Source of the DNA: Zoogloea sp. 1C4
GTDB lineage: Bacteria > Pseudomonadota > Gammaproteobacteria > Burkholderiales > Rhodocyclaceae
Assembly: GCF_009469605.1 (NCBI RefSeq)
Contig: NZ_SSXU01000009.1
Span: forward strand, 62,001-126,000
DNA: 64,000 nt
Reading direction: 5' to 3'
Position 1 is the stretch's first letter. Each line of letters begins with the position of its first letter. Shown here piece by piece: positions 54,534 to 62,115 of the stretch. Made by a program: the position numbers and the translations under genes. The notes beneath the pieces were generated by a model. The model did not search any database, was not told the origin of the DNA, and was given only the letters and a program-made list of their open reading frames with translations.

Positions 54534-56549
54534 ATGCGCGTGTTCCTGTGCGAGAAGCCCTCCCAGGGCAAGGACATCGCCCGTGTGCTGGGTGCCGTTC
54601 AACGCGGCAACGGCTGCTACAGCGGCGCGGGTGTCGTCGTGACCTGGTGCATCGGTCATCTGGTGGAGGCGGTTCCGCCCGAAGGCTACGGCGAGCAATA
54701 CAAGCGCTGGGCCATCGAGCAACTGCCCATTCTTCCTGAGCGTTGGCGTGTCGAGCCCAAGGCGGCGACCGCAGCGCAATTCAAGGTCGTGCAGCAGCTC
54801 GTCGCCAAGGCGGGCGAGCTGGTGATAGCGACCGACGCCGACCGCGAGGGCGAGATGATCGCCCGCGAGATCATCGACCTGTGCGGCTACCGCGGGCCGA
54901 TTCAGCGCCTGTGGCTGTCGGCGCTCAACGATGCGTCGATCCGCAAGGCGCTGGGCGCGCTCAAACCGTCCGCCGAGACGCTGCCGCTGTATTTCTCCGC
55001 ACTCGCCCGTTCGCGTGCCGACTGGCTGATCGGGATGAACCTGAGCCGCTTGTTCACCCTGCTGGGGCGCCAGGCCGGCTATACGGGCGTGCTGTCGGTG
55101 GGGCGCGTGCAGACGCCGACGCTGAAGTTGGTCGTGGATCGTGATCGCGAGATCGCGCGATTCGTCTCCATGCCGTATTGGGCCGTGGATGTGCTGCTAT
55201 CCCATGCCGGCCAATCCTTCACCGCGAGCTGGATACCGCCCGAAGGCAGCACGGATGCAGCGGGTCGCTGCCTTCAGCAGCCGGTGGCGCAGCAGGCTGC
55301 GGATCGCATTCGCGCGGCACGCGATGCGCAGGTCGTGTCGGTGGACACCGAGCGCGTGCGCGAGGCACCGCCGCTGCCGTTCGACCTGGGCACGCTGCAG
55401 GAGGTGTGCTCCAAGCAGTTGGGCCTCGACGTGCAGGAGACGCTGGACATTGCCCAGGCGCTGTACGAGACACACAAGGCGACAACGTATCCGCGCTCGG
55501 ATTCGGGCTACCTACCCGAGAGCATGCTGGCCGAGGTGCCGACCGTACTCGACAGCCTGGTCAAGACCGACCCCAGCCTGCGGCCGCTGATCGACCGCCT
55601 GGATCGCCAACAGCGCTCGGGTGCATGGAACGACGGCAAGGTGTCGGCTCACCACGGCATCATCCCGACGCTGGAGCCCGCCAACCTGTCGGCCATGAAC
55701 GAGAAGGAACTGGCCGTCTACCGGCTGATCCGCGCCCATTACCTCGCGCAGTTCCTCCCGCACCATGAGTTCGACCGGACGGTAGCGCAGTTCTCGTGCG
55801 GCAGTCAGTCGCTGGCGGCCGTGGGCAAGCAGATCGCCGTCACCGGCTGGCGTGAGGTGCTGGCGACGCCGGGGCCGGACGATGCCGATGGCGAGGATGC
55901 GCAGCGCAGCCAGGTGCTGCCCGCCCTGCATGCGGGCCTGTCCTGCCCGGTCGGAAAGGTGGATCTCAAGGCGCTGAAGACGCTGCCGCCCAAACCCTAC
56001 ACGCAGGGCGAGCTGATCAAGGCCATGAAGACCGTCGCCAAGTTCGTGACCGACCCGCGCCTGAAACAGAAGCTGCGAGATACCACCGGCATCGGCACCG
56101 AGGCGACACGCGCCAACATCATCAACGGTCTGATCGGTCGCGGCTACCTGGTCAAGAAAGGCCGCGCCGTCCGCGCTTCCGACGCGGCATTCACGCTCAT
56201 CGACGCGGTGCCCTCGGCCATCGCCGACCCCGGCACCACGGCGGTGTGGGAGCAGGCGCTCGACATGATCGAGGCCGGCCAGATGGCGCTGGACACCTTC
56301 ATCGAGAAGCAGTCCGTGTGGGTCGGCCAGCTCGTGCAGCAGTACCGCGGCGCAACGCTCTCGCTCAAGCTGCCGCCGGCGCCGGCCTGCCCGCAGTGCG
56401 GCGCACCGATGCAGCAGCGCACGGGCAAGAGCGGCGCGTTCTGGTCCTGCTCGCGCTACCCGGACTGCAAGGGCACGTTGCCGCTCGAGTCCCCGACGGG
56501 CCGGCGCAGCGCACCGCGCAAGCGGCGCGCTGCCTCCAAGGCGTCCTGA
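54534..56549 (+). CDS. topB: DNA topoisomerase III (ICE type)
   Basis: A 671-aa type IA topoisomerase. The Toprim domain shows FLCEKPSQGKDIARVLG with the catalytic Glu and ATDADREGEMIAREI with the acidic triad. The active-site Tyr319 lies in TTYPRSDSGYL. A zinc ribbon ends the protein (ACPQCGAPMQQ, then CSRYPDCKG), followed by a basic tail. It decatenates intermediates in ICE replication or transfer. It starts with GGAGG seven bases upstream. Confidence 0.95.
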   Translation: MRVFLCEKPSQGKDIARVLGAVQRGNGCYSGAGVVVTWCIGHLVEAVPPEGYGEQYKRWAIEQLPILPERWRVEPKAATAAQFKVVQQLVAKAGELVIATDADREGEMIAREIIDLCGYRGPIQRLWLSALNDASIRKALGALKPSAETLPLYFSALARSRADWLIGMNLSRLFTLLGRQAGYTGVLSVGRVQTPTLKLVVDRDREIARFVSMPYWAVDVLLSHAGQSFTASWIPPEGSTDAAGRCLQQPVAQQAADRIRAARDAQVVSVDTERVREAPPLPFDLGTLQEVCSKQLGLDVQETLDIAQALYETHKATTYPRSDSGYLPESMLAEVPTVLDSLVKTDPSLRPLIDRLDRQQRSGAWNDGKVSAHHGIIPTLEPANLSAMNEKELAVYRLIRAHYLAQFLPHHEFDRTVAQFSCGSQSLAAVGKQIAVTGWREVLATPGPDDADGEDAQRSQVLPALHAGLSCPVGKVDLKALKTLPPKPYTQGELIKAMKTVAKFVTDPRLKQKLRDTTGIGTEATRANIINGLIGRGYLVKKGRAVRASDAAFTLIDAVPSAIADPGTTAVWEQALDMIEAGQMALDTFIEKQSVWVGQLVQQYRGATLSLKLPPAPACPQCGAPMQQRTGKSGAFWSCSRYPDCKGTLPLESPTGRRSAPRKRRAASKAS

Positions 56550-57137
56550 TCCTCGCTTCCCCCTGCCGCGCCGGCCCTTCACTGGCGGCGAGGCAAACGT
56601 CCCGCACCGCGCGGGACTCCAAAGCGCGCGTCTCCTTCTGCAACGGTGTGCGCGCCCCGTCTGCCCACCATCGGGCGACGGGGCGAGAAGGTCATTGCTC
56701 CACGAATCGCGCCCGCCGCCATTCCCTTGATCGGTGTGCCTTGCCTCGGCCACGAGGGGCTTCCTGACGCCTTGCCGCCGCGCGAGCCGTGAGGAGGCCC
56801 CTTGGGCCGAGGGTATTCCGTGCCGGTGCCCGCCGGCGGAACAACGGGCTCCCTTTGTGTGTGGATGCACGCCAGAGGTTTCCGGCCCCAGCCACGAAAC
56901 GGGCCGGGTGCGATTGCTGACGCAGCGAACGGCTTTGACGACGGCCTGCGCTGACGCAGCCCACAGGTGGTTTTCCTTCCTCTCCAGCCGAAGGCCCGCG
57001 TGGCCTTCGGCGCCCTGGTCCTTGCCTTGTCCCGTGACGCGGGCCTGCCCTAAAGCGGGCCGTCCGCGATTCGGTTTTCCCTGCGACGGCAGCCATGCTT
57101 CGCGCCCATCCTCACGCCATGCGTTGCTGAAAGTCGT

Positions 57138-57203
57138 CAGCGGCATGCCCTGGCAGTCTCGGTCTTCAAGACTGCAACGCGGTTCGCCGCGTCGACCGAT
57201 CCA
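57138..57203 (+). repeat. Paralogous leader repeat, copy 1
   Basis: Begins CAGCGGCATGCCCTGGCAG and contains the stem GCAGTC/GACTGC around an 11-base loop. Related copies are at 59083-59143 and 60604-60672, each ahead of a gene that also has a hairpin. Copy 3 changes both arms together (GCAGCC/GGCTGC). Confidence 0.65.
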
Positions 57204-57272
57204 GTCCGCTTCGCATCGCCCACCGCGGACGCTCGCCGGCCTGGCGACGATGCACTTTTCTCAACCACCCGA

Positions 57273-57307
57273 GGGGAACCCCATCCCCTGCGGGATGCGT
57301 GCTCCCC
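57273..57307 (+). promoter_or_regulatory. Leader hairpin module H1
   Basis: An inner stem CATCCC-ctgc-GGGATG (57282-57297) sits inside an outer GGGGA/TCCCC pair (57273-57277, 57303-57307). The hairpin ends 23 bp before the ATG at 57331, which has AAGGAG. Confidence 0.6.
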
Positions 57308-57330
57308 GCCCCACCACCAAGGAGCACGGC

Positions 57331-57567
57331 ATGTCTGAACCTTCCGCATCTTCCTCTGCAACCGCAGTGCGCAGTGGTGCGCTGGCGCTGGCCTGGACCG
57401 GCAAGCGTCTGCCGCTACAGGTGCTGCGCAGCGCGGCCGGTCACTACATCGGCACGCAAGACGACGAAGGCCCGGTATCGCGGGAGTCCGTCGAGTATTT
57501 CCCGACCCACCTCGCAGCACAGCGCGCCCTGGATACCCATGCCTGGACACAGCGCGCTCACCCCTGA
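57331..57567 (+). CDS. Small ICE core protein (78 aa), unknown function
   Basis: A 78-aa protein I do not recognise. After a Ser/Ala-rich start it has the compact segment LALAWTGKRLPLQVLRSAAGHYIGTQDDEGPVSRESVEYF, which looks like a small beta-rich domain, and ends DTHAWTQRAHP. The AAGGAG binding site and hairpin leader support translation. It is followed 25 bp later by another small core gene. Confidence 0.7.
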   Translation: MSEPSASSSATAVRSGALALAWTGKRLPLQVLRSAAGHYIGTQDDEGPVSRESVEYFPTHLAAQRALDTHAWTQRAHP

Positions 57568-57592
57568 TTCCCACCCTTCAAGGAGTTCTCTC

Positions 57593-57985
57593 ATGAATCT
57601 GTCTTTACCCGAAGACGTGCTCGATCAGATGGCGCTGGAACAGGCGCACTTCGACGCTGCACCGCAGGCCTTCTTCGAGGCCTGGAAGCGCGGCGCGCAG
57701 ATCGCCGGCCACGAGTGGTTCGGCGACGGCACACGCGAAGGTCTGCAGCGTGCCACCACCAAGTGGGACCTGCGGCCCAACATGCTGATGCTCAACGACG
57801 CCCTGGGCGTGCTGAGCAGCGGTCAACGCATGTTCCTGTCCGCGATGGTGAGCTTCTACAACTCCCGCGAGGGCGGCGCGATGCTCAAGCGTTGCGGCTT
57901 CGAGGGGCTGTCCGACTTCGGCGGCCTCGATCTGGAACGGCGCCAGGTCATCGCTGACCTCACGCTGCACTACAACGGCTGGTGA
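57593..57985 (+). CDS. ICE core hypothetical protein (130 aa)
   Basis: A 130-aa conserved ICE protein of unknown role. Features: PEDVLDQMALEQAHFDAAPQAFFEAWKRGAQIAGHEWFGDG, a helical middle (MLMLNDALGVLSSGQRMFLSAMVSFYN) and the C-terminal GLDLERRQVIADLTLHYNGW. It is predicted helical and cytoplasmic with no catalytic motif. It begins with AAGGAG nine bases upstream and stands 25 bp after the 78-aa gene, probably co-transcribed. Confidence 0.78.
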   Translation: MNLSLPEDVLDQMALEQAHFDAAPQAFFEAWKRGAQIAGHEWFGDGTREGLQRATTKWDLRPNMLMLNDALGVLSSGQRMFLSAMVSFYNSREGGAMLKRCGFEGLSDFGGLDLERRQVIADLTLHYNGW

Positions 57986-58025
57986 GCCGCGCCTGGCAAC
58001 CCACCGTCCTTTCATCCCACCCCAC

Positions 58026-58061
58026 GAGGGACATGCGTCCCCGTTCGGGGCCATGTCCCTC
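58026..58061 (+). promoter_or_regulatory. Leader hairpin module H2
   Basis: A perfect 10-bp stem GAGGGACATG/CATGTCCCTC (58026-58035, 58052-58061) with an inner CCCC-gttc-GGGG. CTTCCTTTC and GCAGGAG follow, then the ATG of a tiny frame at 58083. Confidence 0.7.
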
Positions 58062-58082
58062 CTTCCTTTCGCAGGAGCGGCC

Positions 58083-58109
58083 ATGTTCCGAATCAGCATC
58101 TTCCACTGA
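58083..58109 (+). CDS. Possible 8-residue leader peptide (MFRISIFH)
   Basis: Nine codons from ATG at 58083 to TGA at 58109. What supports it is the context: the same hairpin, pyrimidine tract and GCAGGAG spacing found before real genes nearby precedes this ATG. It may be a leader peptide or the leftover start of a deleted gene. Evidence for translation is only this context. Confidence 0.25.
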   Translation: MFRISIFH

Positions 58110-58177
58110 CCTGCACCGCCCGCCACCAGGGCGGCCCGACACCGCTGCCGGCTGACCGGCTGCCACTTCATCCGCCC

Positions 58178-58197
58178 GCTGGGGTTCAATCCCCGGC
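58178..58197 (+). promoter_or_regulatory. Leader hairpin module H3
   Basis: GCTGGGG (58178-58184), a 6-base loop TTCAAT and CCCCGGC (58191-58197) with one G-T pair. CTGGAGG and the start codon at 58236 follow. Confidence 0.5.
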
Positions 58198-58235
58198 AGG
58201 GGATTGCCTCGGCCATCCTCTGCTGGAGGAATCCC

Positions 58236-58952
58236 ATGTCCCATTCCAACAACCCCTTCGTCCGCGGCTACGATGGCCTGTCCGTGCAACGGCTGCTCGC
58301 CATTTCCTACGACGACGACTGCCCGCTGAGCTATCTGCCGCTGCACGTCTCGCAGTCGCACCTGCCGGACAGCCAGGTCGAGCGCCATGCCTGCGTCTTC
58401 TGCGACGACTTCGCGCTGATCACGGAAGGCCAGAACGTGCCGCCCGAGCTGGACGCGCAGTGCCCCAGCCACGGCATCGCCCGAAACCTCGTCTACGCCG
58501 TCATGGCCGAAGAAGCCGGCCAGCCGCTGCACGTCGGCGATACCTACTCCGAGGAAGCCGCGCGCGAGGTGGTACGCCGCCTGCGCTTCGAGACCGGGTT
58601 CTACAGCCGTGCTTGGGAAATCAGTTCGGCGCACATCACCGAGGAGGCCGGCCGCTTCCTCGCCGAACTGGCGGACATCGCCACGCCGGGCGGTTTTTTG
58701 TTCGTGGCCTTCCGCATTCCCTACAGCCCGGCGGTCGGCGTGAAGCTGATCGCCACGCCCTGGACGGATGCGAACCTGCAGCATGTCGAGGGCATCACCG
58801 CCGAAGAGCTGCGGCAGGAGCACCGGGCCAAGGGCGTGCCGGAGTCCCTCGTGGAAGTGTTGCACCTGGCTGCGCTCGCTGACGTTCGCATGTTGGTGTT
58901 CGATGCCGACGCGCCCGTGCTGGACGGGCTGACGCTCTACGACGACGAGTAA
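58236..58952 (+). CDS. ICE core hypothetical protein (238 aa)
   Basis: A 238-aa conserved ICE protein that I cannot assign. It begins NPFVRGYDGLSVQRLLAISYDDDCPLSYLPLHVSQSHL, has a Cys pair in HACVFCDDFALITEGQ, and ends VRMLVFDADAPVLDGLTLYDDE. No signal peptide, although such proteins are sometimes labelled transporter-related in databases. The compact alpha/beta pattern suggests a cytoplasmic role. A hairpin and CTGGAGG precede it and a terminator follows. Confidence 0.75.
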   Translation: MSHSNNPFVRGYDGLSVQRLLAISYDDDCPLSYLPLHVSQSHLPDSQVERHACVFCDDFALITEGQNVPPELDAQCPSHGIARNLVYAVMAEEAGQPLHVGDTYSEEAAREVVRRLRFETGFYSRAWEISSAHITEEAGRFLAELADIATPGGFLFVAFRIPYSPAVGVKLIATPWTDANLQHVEGITAEELRQEHRAKGVPESLVEVLHLAALADVRMLVFDADAPVLDGLTLYDDE

Positions 58953-58966
58953 CCCGCAACCCATTC

Positions 58967-58995
58967 GAGCCCCCACGTCGGGGCTCTTCTTTTTC
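58967..58995 (+). terminator. Rho-independent terminator
   Basis: GAGCCCC-6-GGGGCTC (58967-58986) followed by TTCTTTTTC. It ends the transcript of the 238-aa gene and begins a 290-bp leader that is paralogous to the one at 60485-60816. Confidence 0.7.
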
Positions 58996-59082
58996 GCGGA
59001 ACGCGGTGCCGGCGCATTGCCGATTCCCAACGGACGGCCGCCGCCATGTGCCGCACGCTGGCCGCATGTTCGCTGGCGTTGC

Positions 59083-59143
59083 CGGCAGCATGCCCAGGCA
59101 GTCGAGACCTTCGAGACTGCGGCGCGGTTCGCCGTGCTGGTCG
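59083..59143 (+). repeat. Paralogous leader repeat, copy 2
   Basis: CAGCATGCCCAGGCAGTC, then an 11-base loop and GACTGCGGCGCGGTTCGCCG. It shares the stem GCAGTC/GACTGC with copy 1 but differs inside the loop. It sits 100-160 bp before the gene at 59243. Confidence 0.65.
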
Positions 59144-59185
59144 TTTCTTTCGCCGGACGCATACCGCGTCCATCCACCTCACCCT

Positions 59186-59221
59186 CAAGGGACCGCCTCC
59201 CTTGCGGGCGGGAGTCCCTTG
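59186..59221 (+). promoter_or_regulatory. Leader hairpin module H4
   Basis: CAAGGGAC (59186-59193) and GTCCCTTG (59214-59221) form a perfect 8-bp outer stem; CCGCC/GGCGG can pair inside. AAGGAG and the start at 59243 follow. Confidence 0.65.
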
Positions 59222-59242
59222 GTTGCCACAAGGAGTCTCCCC

Positions 59243-60040
59243 ATGGATACCCAAGCCATCCGCGCACAGATGCCGACGCTCGTTGTCGGTCATGTGCCTT
59301 CCAACGTCCGTTCGTTCAAGTTCAACATCTTCAACGGCCAGCCCAAGGTTTCGACGCTGGGCTTTCACATCGACCCGAAGCCTTTCGAGGGCAAGGTCAT
59401 CGCCACCACCGACGAGGCCATCGTCGTCAAGACGGGACGAGCCGAGTTCGCGGTGCTCGATCGAACGCTCGTGACCGAGGTGCCCGACGAGGGCGCCAAG
59501 GTGCAGGTCGAACCCTATGTCAGACGCCGCTTCGACGGTCAGCGGGCGGACACGCCCGAGGAGCAGACCGAGTTCACCGCCGACGGCCAGCCCTACACGG
59601 TGAAGCGGTTCGTGCTCGGGTCCGCACCGGCGAAGCTGCCGATCCCCGAGCCCCGCTGCCCCGAGCTGCAGGAACTGATCGACCAACTGGAGCAGTTGCC
59701 CGCTCCCGACGGCTTCCGTCGCATCACCCACATGCTGGTGGATGCCGGTGCGCGGGACATCACCTGGGTCGATCCGCTGCCCGCCGACATCATCCGCACG
59801 CCGCCGGCCATCGGCTTCACCGTCGCCACGATGAAGTTCCAGGGTCGCGTCACCGTGCTGTATGAGCGTGGCCCCGACCTCTACGCGGTGGAGCTGCACC
59901 GCGACGGAGAGCTGATCGAACGGGTCGATGAGGTGTTCTTCGACACCCTCGGCGAGACGCTGGAACGGCTGTTCGACGACGGGAGCTGGAGACGCATCCG
60001 CGTGCAGTGCCTGTCGGGTCGCAAGGCTGTCCGGCACTGA
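59243..60040 (+). CDS. ICE core hypothetical protein (265 aa)
   Basis: A 265-aa conserved ICE protein of unknown role. It begins MDTQAIRAQMPTLVVGHVPSNVRSFKFNIFNGQPKVST. The middle (GKVIATTDEAIVVKTGRAEFAVLDRTLV) is beta-rich and may form a small barrel; the C-terminus has a helical DEVFFDTLGETLERLFDDGSWRR. No catalytic motif seen. AAGGAG lies eight bases upstream, after a hairpin leader. The next gene is 66 bp downstream with its own hairpin. Confidence 0.78.
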   Translation: MDTQAIRAQMPTLVVGHVPSNVRSFKFNIFNGQPKVSTLGFHIDPKPFEGKVIATTDEAIVVKTGRAEFAVLDRTLVTEVPDEGAKVQVEPYVRRRFDGQRADTPEEQTEFTADGQPYTVKRFVLGSAPAKLPIPEPRCPELQELIDQLEQLPAPDGFRRITHMLVDAGARDITWVDPLPADIIRTPPAIGFTVATMKFQGRVTVLYERGPDLYAVELHRDGELIERVDEVFFDTLGETLERLFDDGSWRRIRVQCLSGRKAVRH

Positions 60041-60050
60041 CCTCCCAGCA

Positions 60051-60075
60051 GCTTCCCGCCCTCGCGGCGGGAAGC
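60051..60075 (+). promoter_or_regulatory. Leader hairpin module H5
   Basis: A perfect 10-bp stem GCTTCCCGCC/GGCGGGAAGC with a CTCGC loop, followed by CTCTCTTCCTGCC and CTGGAG before the start at 60107. The best-formed module of the series. Confidence 0.75.
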
Positions 60076-60106
60076 CTCTCTTCCTGCCTCCCTGGAGATC
60101 ACACCC

Positions 60107-60472
60107 ATGACTGTTCGATTCAAAGGCACGGAGCTGCGGCCCGTGCTCGCCGAAGCGGTGGCGAATCAATGCCACGTCATCCTGGTCAAGGATCAGGGCG
60201 TGTACTTCCTGGCCGAGCGCGGCGAGCGCCGGCCCGATGGTCGCCAGAAGACCATCGCCTACGCCGCCGGCTGCAACCCGGATGTCGATGCCTTCGACTA
60301 TTGGTGGGAGCTGGCGCGCGCCGAGTTCGGCGGCGATGACTTTGGCGAGTTCTTCGATCCGCAGGAGGGCGTGTTTGCGCGCATCCTGCACAGCGAGGAC
60401 GACCTCGACGTGTCCGCCACCGCGACACACCTGTCGCTGCAGGCGGCTCCTTCCACGCCCAGCGGTAACTGA
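60107..60472 (+). CDS. DUF3085 domain protein
   Basis: A 121-aa protein of the DUF3085 family: VRFKGTELRPVLAEAVANQCHVILVKDQGVYFLAERGE, then TIAYAAGCNPDVDAFDYWWELARAEFGGDDFGE. Common in ICE cores and of unknown function; acidic and probably cytoplasmic. Its start has GGAG ten bases upstream after a perfect hairpin. A terminator-like hairpin follows at 60485. Confidence 0.85.
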   Translation: MTVRFKGTELRPVLAEAVANQCHVILVKDQGVYFLAERGERRPDGRQKTIAYAAGCNPDVDAFDYWWELARAEFGGDDFGEFFDPQEGVFARILHSEDDLDVSATATHLSLQAAPSTPSGN

Positions 60473-60484
60473 CCGCCCATCCCT

Positions 60485-60513
60485 GGCCCCCGCTCAGGGG
60501 GCCTATTTCTTCC
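60485..60513 (+). terminator. Terminator-like hairpin after the DUF3085 gene
   Basis: GGCCCCC-gctca-GGGGGCC (60485-60503) followed by TATTTCTTCC. It starts the 344-bp leader of the next gene; the stretch to 60816 has no coding frame with support and contains leader repeat copy 3 and hairpin H6. Confidence 0.65.
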
Positions 60514-60603
60514 CGGCAATGCGGACAGCCGCGAGTGCCGATTGCCGCTCGCCTGCGCGCCGTCCCGGCGCCACGCTTCCGGCCATGTTCCGCTGACGTC
60601 CGT

Positions 60604-60672
60604 CAGCGACATGCCCAGGCAGCCACGATCTTCAAGGCTGCGACGCGGTTCCGACCGCGTCGATCACCCCAG
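60604..60672 (+). repeat. Paralogous leader repeat, copy 3
   Basis: CAGCGACATGCCCAGGCAGCC, an 11-base loop, then GGCTGCGACGCGG. Both arms of the stem differ from copies 1 and 2 by one base, and the changes keep the pairing (GCAGCC/GGCTGC). It precedes the DUF3577 gene. Confidence 0.65.
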
Positions 60673-60740
60673 TTCGCACCGGCATCCATGCGCGAACGGC
60701 CATCGGTTCTCGATGGCGATGCCACCAAGCTGTTCCATCA

Positions 60741-60777
60741 ACCCACGCGGGGGTTCCACACCTTCCCCGCCTTGGGT
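60741..60777 (+). promoter_or_regulatory. Leader hairpin module H6
   Basis: ACCCA-c-GCGGGG (60741-60752) pairs with CCCCGC-ct-TGGGT (60765-60777) around a 12-base loop. CAGGAG and the start at 60817 follow. Confidence 0.6.
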
Positions 60778-60816
60778 CGGGTGTGTCTCCGCCTCATTGT
60801 TCCCAGGAGATTCACC

Positions 60817-61359
60817 ATGACCACTTCCACCGAGAAGTCCTACTTCGATCTGCACATCACCGGCCTCGGGTATCTCAATCGCATCCGCGAAGTGAAGCCC
60901 AAGAAAGGCGATGCGTTCCTGGCCTGCGACATCGCGGCCCTGAACGGTCCCAGCGATGACGTCTCGTATGTGCGTTTCGACACGCGCGTATCGGGATCGG
61001 AAGCGCAGCACCTGGTGCGCCGCTGCATTCAGGCGGTCGACGCCGAGAAGAAGGTGATGATCGGGTTCCGCCTGGGCGACCTGTGGACCGACACCTTCAC
61101 CTACTCCAAGGGCAAGCGTGCCGGCGAGCAGGGGGTGAGCCTCAAGGCCCGCCTGCTGTTCGTCAGTTGGATCAAGGTCGACGGCCAGCTCGTCTACAAG
61201 GCCGAACCCAAGCCGACCGAGACCGACGAGCGGGACCCGGAAGTCCCTGTGACGTCCGACGCTCAGCAAGCCTCGGCACCGGAGCCTTCCAAGCCCGTCG
61301 CCGATGCTGCCGACGACGCTGCCGATGCCCCCGCATTGGCCGTTGCCGAGTCGTTCTGA
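60817..61359 (+). CDS. DUF3577 (STY4534 family) ICE protein
   Basis: A 180-aa protein of the STY4534/DUF3577 family: KSYFDLHITGLGYLNRIREVKPKKGDAFLACDIAAL, then RFDTRVSGSEAQHLVRRCIQAVDAEKKVMIGFRLGDLW. The N-terminal 125 residues form an OB-like beta domain; the C-terminal 50 are Pro/Ala/Asp-rich. Probably a single-strand DNA-binding or replication accessory by its fold and its company. CAGGAG lies nine bases before the start. Confidence 0.87.
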   Translation: MTTSTEKSYFDLHITGLGYLNRIREVKPKKGDAFLACDIAALNGPSDDVSYVRFDTRVSGSEAQHLVRRCIQAVDAEKKVMIGFRLGDLWTDTFTYSKGKRAGEQGVSLKARLLFVSWIKVDGQLVYKAEPKPTETDERDPEVPVTSDAQQASAPEPSKPVADAADDAADAPALAVAESF

Positions 61360-61363
61360 TCCG

Positions 61364-61387
61364 CAAGGCCCCATCCCCGGGGCCTTG
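61364..61387 (+). promoter_or_regulatory. Leader hairpin module H7
   Basis: A perfect 9-bp stem CAAGGCCCC/GGGGCCTTG with an ATCCCC loop, 4 bp after the DUF3577 stop. TCCTCTCTTCG and GCAGGAG lead to the start at 61415. Confidence 0.7.
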
Positions 61388-61414
61388 TCCTCTCTTCGTC
61401 CGCAGGAGACCTTC

Positions 61415-62026
61415 ATGATCACCATCCCCGGCCAACTGGCCATCAAGACCATCCACGGCAGGAACGGCGACTTCAACGTCGGCCGCCTGGCGACCTCGAT
61501 CGGCGAGTTCGTCGTGAAGAACGCCGAACTCGATCAGTACCGCGAGGGCAAGTACGACGGTGATTTCGTCATCGTCGAGATTCGCCCCTCCACGTACAAC
61601 GCCAACGGCCGCATGGTCATCGAGATCCGCGCCCATCTGGGCGGGATGACGCTGTCCAACATCGACGCCCTGAGCCGCGACGAAGCCCGCCGGCTGAGTC
61701 CGCAGGAAGTCGATCCAATCGACGAGGAAGCGCAGGCGCCCGCGCCGGCATCGCCCCCGGCCAAGCCGAAGGCGAAGCCGCGCAGTCCGCGCGATCCCCT
61801 GGTCGATACCACGCCGTTTGGCAGCGAACCGGCTCCCGTGTCCGCTGCGGCCTCGGCCGAGGCAGACGACGCGGCGCTGTTCGGTGCCTTGTGGCCCCTG
61901 GGCGAGACCGTGAAGCTCGATGCGACCGTGGATCGTCGTGTGCTGCGTCAGCAGCGCGACCGTCTCGACAAGCTCGGCTACGAGTTCGCTCCGTTGTCCC
62001 AGGACTGGCACCTCAAAGCTGCCTGA
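61415..62026 (+). CDS. DUF3275 family protein
   Basis: A 203-aa ICE protein of the DUF3275 family. ITIPGQLAIKTIHGRNGDFNVGRLATSIGEFVVKNAELDQYREGKYDG opens a beta-rich domain, a Pro/Ala/Lys linker covers about 105-145, and the C-terminus reads LFGALWPLGETVKLDATVDRRVLRQQRDRLDKLGYEF. Function unknown. The start has AGGAG eight bases upstream after a 9-bp hairpin. Confidence 0.86.
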   Translation: MITIPGQLAIKTIHGRNGDFNVGRLATSIGEFVVKNAELDQYREGKYDGDFVIVEIRPSTYNANGRMVIEIRAHLGGMTLSNIDALSRDEARRLSPQEVDPIDEEAQAPAPASPPAKPKAKPRSPRDPLVDTTPFGSEPAPVSAAASAEADDAALFGALWPLGETVKLDATVDRRVLRQQRDRLDKLGYEFAPLSQDWHLKAA

Positions 62027-62062
62027 TCCATCCGCCGCCTTGCGCGGCATTCCGCCACCCGC

Positions 62063-62077
62063 CGGGGTTCTCCCCCG
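62063..62077 (+). promoter_or_regulatory. Leader hairpin module H8
   Basis: CGGGG-ttctc-CCCCG, with an alternative CCCCG-ac-GGGG pairing overlapping it. TTTCTTC and AAGGAG lead to the start at 62116. It is the weakest stem of the series. Confidence 0.45.
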
Positions 62078-62115
62078 ACGGGGAGGGCTCCGGCCATTTC
62101 TTCAAGGAGACCTTC

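Larger units (their letters stand above)
56550..57330. other. 781-bp non-coding leader after topB with several hairpins
   Basis: The longest gap in an otherwise compact cluster. GTCCCGCaccgcGCGGGAC at 56598-56616 and GCCCCGTC...GACGGGGC (stem arms about 17 bases apart, near 56656-56688) are strong hairpins and may end the topB transcript. The 3' part holds the first of three paralogous leader repeats (from 57121) and a hairpin in front of the next gene. No frame has coding support except, possibly, a micropeptide discussed under the repeat. Confidence 0.55.

Noticed and set aside
57121-60672. A CRISPR array formed by the repeats in the ICE core
   Set aside because: The repeats are kilobases apart, imperfect, and separated by genes, with no spacer-sized intervals.
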